Positions 59,831 through 64,000 of a DNA stretch of 64,000 nucleotides are shown piece by piece. Within the stretch, counting starts at the first letter, position 1, and every line of letters begins with the position of its first letter. The notes beneath the pieces were generated by a model. It had not been told where the DNA came from and searched no databases. It saw only the letters and a program-made list of their open reading frames with translations. The stretch comes from Geosiphon pyriformis (Eukaryota; Glomeromycota; Glomeromycetes; Archaeosporales; Geosiphonaceae), in contig JAAOMT010000200.1 of NCBI GenBank assembly GCA_016748015.1, forward strand, positions 60,984-124,983, read 5' to 3'. The translations under genes and the position numbers were made by a program.

Positions 59831-60813
59831 TGTTACCGGAGGTTTTTGGTCTCTTTTCTTAAATGTTGTTGATGCCTGTTTGCTGTGAATTCACGTTTTC
59901 TGAATGTGGTTGAATCTCCAATAACTGAATTTATCTTCAAATTATCTCTTATAATTTGAACTGCTGGGCTTATAAGTGGAATGGCCAATTCCATGCCAGT
60001 TACTTTATGTAGTTACATTGTAGTAAACGTCAACTCTTTCCCAGAAATTGCTCATTTGGAAGCTCACAAAATATGTGTAGTTACTTTGCTGTAAAAGTCA
60101 ATTCTTCTACAGGAATCTCGTCTGTAAGCTACCTTAATGATTGTAATAAGAAAAGAAAAGAAAAAAATAAAAGAAATGTAAAAAGAAATAGAATTTTATC
60201 AAGAGAAACGTTTTTTATCCAGGCCTGGAGTCACTAACAGTTTATTGAAATTGGTAGCTAATCAATTTCAAACTGTTTAGTAGGAATTGATTAATTTCAA
60301 AAGGGAAATAATTAAGAATTTGATTTTTCAAATTATTTGATATTTATTTCGTTTTTGTGTGTAAAGAATGACTCTAAATGTTAAATCTGAAGTAAGATAC
60401 ATTTTCTTGAAGAGAAAAGCTCTTCTTTTATACAACTTGTCGTAACACTATTCTATGAACTCAAACTTTGCTATTTTCTATAATTTCACTGAACTAAAGA
60501 TACATTTCAGCGAACTACAAGTTATTTCTGCAAACTATTAGATATTTCGGCAAACTATCAATTATTTTGGTGAATTTCTTACAAATTTTGGCAAACTTTT
60601 TGAATGTTACATAATTCAGGGTATTGCATGATTGATCATCACAATTAGGTTACATTTGTGTTATGTACAAATTGGGTTATTAATTAAATGATAATTTCGG
60701 ATATTCTGCTAATGTAATAAGTGATAATTTGAAACAATAATATATGTAATTAATGATAAGATTTATAAGAGTAATTTCATGCTAAACAATATCTCTAATT
60801 TCGTCTAGTAATA
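59831..60813 (-). repeat. Element B 3' LTR (about 983 bp)
   Basis: It begins TGTTACCGGAGGTTTTTGG like element A; the inner end reads CTAGTAATA, close to the expected GGTAACA. It is more diverged from the A LTRs than they are from each other. A purine tract AAAGAGGGGG lies on the minus strand just after it. Confidence 0.88.
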
Positions 60814-61501
60814 TAACCCCCTCTTTAAGACTGAGCTCCATCGAAATCCAAGTACTGTCTGTAATTTCCAGATAATAATCCAAAATTATTGAAGAGATTT
60901 GGTCTGAAAATTGTTGAAATTTCAGTTCTGTGAGCTTTCCAATGTATTGAATCTTCAAAGATTGTAAAATTGGGTTTTGTAGAACGTTTTCACAGGTGTG
61001 GAATAGATCATAAAGTCTAAGAGCAGTTCTTAGTTTATAGCAACTGTTTGTAAGTCCAGCTATTGTTTTGAATTTGTTATGGAGTTGTTTTTGAATAGCT
61101 TTTTTTGTAAGGTTTGCTGCTGTAAGCTCCCGTTTTCATTCGTGAAGTGTTTTTCCAATATAGAAATATCTATATATTGGAGTATAGTCGTGGTTTTCTT
61201 TATTAAGACACAGTTGAAGTTTTTGTTGAATAGTAGCATTTGGTGAAATATTAATAGGAGTGAACATTAAATTTTTTCTTAAAGCAAGCTTCAAGAGTTC
61301 TGGTAGATGAATTCCAAAGTAACTTCTTGTGTTCTTTTTGTAAGGGTAATAATTTCGTGAATTTGGGGCTAAATTGGCAACTACTTCTATTTGGGTATAA
61401 TTAATATGTTTTTCTGTAATAGTAATAGATAATTCGGGTATTGTCTTTAAAGCTAGTATTAATTTTTGAAATATTTGTTGAATATTTTGAGGGATAGTCA
61501 T
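60782..61501 (-). pseudogene. Element B accessory ORF (unknown function)
   Basis: Starts MTIPQNIQQIFQKLIL at ATG 61499-61501 and runs 720 nt into the LTR, with a single stop at about 61133-61135 (TGA). It has the same order of conserved blocks as the element A ORF (YRYFYIGKTLHE; KLRTALRLYDLF; IQYIGKLTELKFQQFSDQI). It is 146 bp after the integrase stop. No known domain, no membrane helix. Confidence 0.78.
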
Positions 61502-61647
61502 TATAAAAATTTGAGTGAGAAAAATAGGTTGAAATTATTTTTTGGTATGTGGGTTTTTATGTTATTTTAGTCTTTCAGTGTGTTTTGTTTTGTTTTGTTT
61601 TTGTGAAATTATTTTTAAATTATAAGAGAATAACTAGTAAAATTAAA

Positions 61648-63033
61648 TTAAGTGTTTAAGTTGGAAGGTTGTTCAATGACAACTATTGGTTCTAAGTTTC
61701 AGGGAATATCTTCAGGATTGACTAAAGAAGAATGTATACCAATTTGTGGAATTAATGGTTCAGAATTGTTTCTGGAATGATAGTGTTTTAACTGATCTCC
61801 ATGTGCAATTTTTGCTAGGATTTTGTCATCAAGTCTTAACTTGTATGATCTATTGCCTAGTATTTTATAGATAAAGAATGGTCTATCCCATTTATTTTCA
61901 AATTTTCCACTCCATTGTTTTTCAGCTTTAGTTCTGTGCAGGAGAACTTTGTTTCTAACTTTAAAATCATTGATAACTAGAGGCAATTTGTTGTTATGCT
62001 GTTCTTTTTGTTAAGTTTGGGAGTGTTCAATATGGGTGGCTGCTGTTTGTCGTTTTTTTTTCAACGTGCTGATAAGCATGTAGGCTCTTCGTTAAAGCAT
62101 TTCCTGGAAATTGTTTTCATTGATTGGTTGTGCTGAGTATGTTTCTACTGTGAAACTAATTGGTAACGTTGCTGTCCTTCTATAAGTTAAATCAAATGGT
62201 GTGTGTTTTGTGGTATCTTGATTTAGTGTTCTGTATGCTAGTAACACTAATGAAATAAAGATATCCCATTCTTGCTCAAAATCAGTTGAGACTTTGGTTA
62301 ATGACTCACACAATGTTCTGTTAAAACGTCCCACAAGTCTATTTGTTTGTAGATGGTAAGACAAAGACAGAGGTCTTTTGACATTGAATTGTTCGCAAAT
62401 TTCTTGTATCAGATTGTTCACAAAATGTGTCCCCTGATCAGATAAAAGTTCAATTGGACATCTATGTCTACAAATGATGTCTTTGTAGATGAAATTTGTT
62501 ACTGATTTTGCATCTGCTCATTGAATGGCTCTGGCTTCGGGCCATTTAGTAAGATAGTCTACTGCTACTGCAATATAATAGTTTTCTTGAGTGGTGATAG
62601 ATAGTGGTCTGACTAAATCGATACCAACTCAGTCAAAGGGTTGTCCAACTTTGATTGGATTTAATGGTTCAGTAGGGCGTGTTTCTCTTTTTTTTTGACA
62701 ACTATCACAAGATTTGACATATTTGTGAATGTTTTTTCTCATTCGAGGCCAAAAGTAGTATTCTAGTGTTCTTTGGGTGGTGCTTTCTTTTCCAAAATGT
62801 GCTGATGAAGAATCTAAGTGCATGTTGTATAATATAGTCTCTTTTTTCTGTTTTTGTATTAATCTGAGTGGCTTGTCTGGGTTTTTGAAATTTCGATGAT
62901 AAATAATGTTGTTGTGTAGAAAATATTGTTTGGCTTGTTGTTGTAGTCAATGTTTTTCATCTGGAGACCAATCTGTTAGGATTGTTAATGTTTCCAAATA
63001 TTGTTTGAGATTGTTGTAGTTTTCCGAATTCAT
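61648..63033 (-). pseudogene. Element B integrase, separate ORF
   Basis: ATG 63031-63033 (MNSENYNNLKQYLETL) to the TAA at 61648-61650 (SNLNT-stop), 1386 nt, exactly as long as in element A. HHCC region: WPRMRKN...CDSCQKK (about 62690-62760). First Asp: VGIDLV (about 62610-62625); second Asp: LSDQGTHFVN (about 62420-62450), intact. The catalytic Glu position reads LVGRFNRT, i.e. Glu to Gly (about 62330). Stops occur at about 62945, 62626 and 62090, at positions where A has Cys/Leu-, Arg- and Gln-type codons. Broken but clearly the same gene. Confidence 0.9.
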
Positions 63034-63085
63034 TGTTTGTTGACTGTTTTTGGTTGGTTAAGTTGAGTATTGGTTTTTGTGTTTT

Positions 63086-64000
63086 CTAATCTTGTCTCAT
63101 TCTGGAGAGACAGTCAACATTGGTGTGGAGTTTTCTTGGTTTGTGATGTACTATGTATTGATAGTTTGCTAGAAATCCTGTCCATTGGGTTTGTTTTGTG
63201 TTCAGCTGAGTATTTTTGTTCTGAAGTTATTTGAGTCCAATATTATCAGTGATAATATCAAATTTCTTTGGCCAGAGATAAAAGTTGAAATAATGTAGGG
63301 CCCAAATTACAGCTGCTGTTTCCAATTCAGTGGCAGAATAATTTTTTTCAGCTGGTTTTAATGTTCTGCTAGCATAGGCGATTACTCACTCATTTTTATT
63401 GTCATCCAATTATGATAAGATAGCACCAAAGGCAGTATAAGAGGCATCTGTCGCTAATTGGAATTGGTTGCTGAAATCTGGGTAGGTGAGAATTGGAGCT
63501 GTCGTTAGTTTTTCTTTGAGGATTTCAAATGCATTTTGGCATTCAGTAGTCCATTTATATTTGACGTTTTTGGTGGTAAGCTAGTTAAGAGGTTTTGTGA
63601 TTTCTGAGAATTCTTTGATAAACTTCTGATAGTAGGAGGCTAACTCTATGAATCCTCTTAGTTCTGTAGTGTTTCAAGAAGTTTTGAAGTTTTTGACAGC
63701 ACTGATTTTTCCAGGGTCTGGTTTGATTCTATCTTTACTAACAATATGACCAAGGAAGGCCAAGCTTGTTTTTCTAAAGAAGCATTTTTTGATGTTGAGT
63801 TTTAGTCCTGTTTTTCATAATTATTGAAAAACTTTTCACAGGTGTTTTAAGTGTAATTTGAATGATAGAGAATAAACATCAGTATCATCAAGATAAATAA
63901 CTACTGACTTCCAAAGGAGTCTTTGGTACACAACATCTATTAATCTCTGAAATGTTGCTGGTGTATTGCATAATCCTAAAGGCATTACATTGAACTTGTA
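63086..64000 (-). pseudogene. Element B RNase H and part of reverse transcriptase
   Basis: The frame ends RMRQD-TAG at 63086-63088. RNase H motifs ELETA and TDNIGLK are present at about 63230-63340, without the insertion found in A. RT has the intact YLDD motif at about 63883-63897 and continues past the window end. Several stops. Confidence 0.88.

Larger units (their letters stand above)
59831..64000 (-). mobile_element. LTR retrotransposon element B (same family as A), partial
   Basis: The 3' LTR is 59831-60813. Internal DNA on the minus strand follows to the window end: accessory ORF, integrase, RNase H and RT. The other LTR, Gag, protease and dUTPase part lie beyond 64000. It is inserted in old element D. 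Several in-frame stops and a mutated integrase Glu suggest it is also defective. Confidence 0.92.

Overview
ORGANISM. This is a nuclear fungal chromosome segment. It is AT-rich and split between two parts: a gene-bearing part (about 2.8-27.2 kb) with many short introns (roughly 60-180 bp, GT...AG), and a transposon part (27-64 kb). The gene set (SRP72, mitochondrial Lon, GDS1-like, CBM48/Mdg1-Crp1-like, Myb plus zinc-finger regulator, MBIP-like, XPNPEP3/Icp55-like) is fungal. The LINE and LTR retrotransposon families look like those that crowd genomes of arbuscular mycorrhizal fungi (Glomeromycotina); that placement is an inference from family resemblance, not a proof. There are no prokaryotic features, so no operons, ribosome binding sites or CRISPR.

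LAYOUT. 1-2476: 3' end of a non-LTR retrotransposon (LINE copy 1), nearly open and more GC-rich than its surroundings. 2845-5595 (-): SRP72. 6640-10448 (+): mitochondrial Lon protease, divergent from SRP72. 11386-12369 (+): small winged-helix-like protein. 13738-14979 (-): membrane-anchored CBM48 protein. 15-19.4 kb: gene-free, with microsatellites and a G-rich tract. 19369-21208 (-): three-repeat Myb protein with three C2H2 fingers. 22220-23840 (-): MBIP1-like protein. 24535-27233 (+): mitochondrial X-Pro aminopeptidase. 27.2-29.5 kb: very AT-rich, no gene.

TRANSPOSON PART. LINE copy 2 (29465-45910) is an older relative of copy 1 and is split by a complete LTR retrotransposon, element A (30737-40568, minus strand), with matching 4-bp target duplications. 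Next come two heavily decayed plus-strand Ty3/Gypsy-like elements of another family, C (46.5-51.5 kb, cut off before reverse transcriptase) and D (51.7-59.8 kb). D carries a solo LTR of the A family (53961-54932) and is cut at 59831 by element B, a second A-family copy on the minus strand that runs off the window.

MAIN OBSERVATION. Elements A and B, and remnants C and D, share an unusual plan: Gag with a CCHC knuckle, aspartic protease, a Cys-rich (probably zinc-binding) domain, a dUTPase-like domain, reverse transcriptase and RNase H. In A and B the integrase is a separate ORF of identical length (1386 nt). All of A, B and D then carry an extra ORF of unknown function just before the 3' LTR. 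All copies seen here are broken by stops that look like C-to-T/G-to-A changes. How the genes work together: SRP72 (protein targeting), Lon and the X-Pro aminopeptidase (mitochondrial proteostasis) are housekeeping neighbours with no evident shared pathway beyond that.
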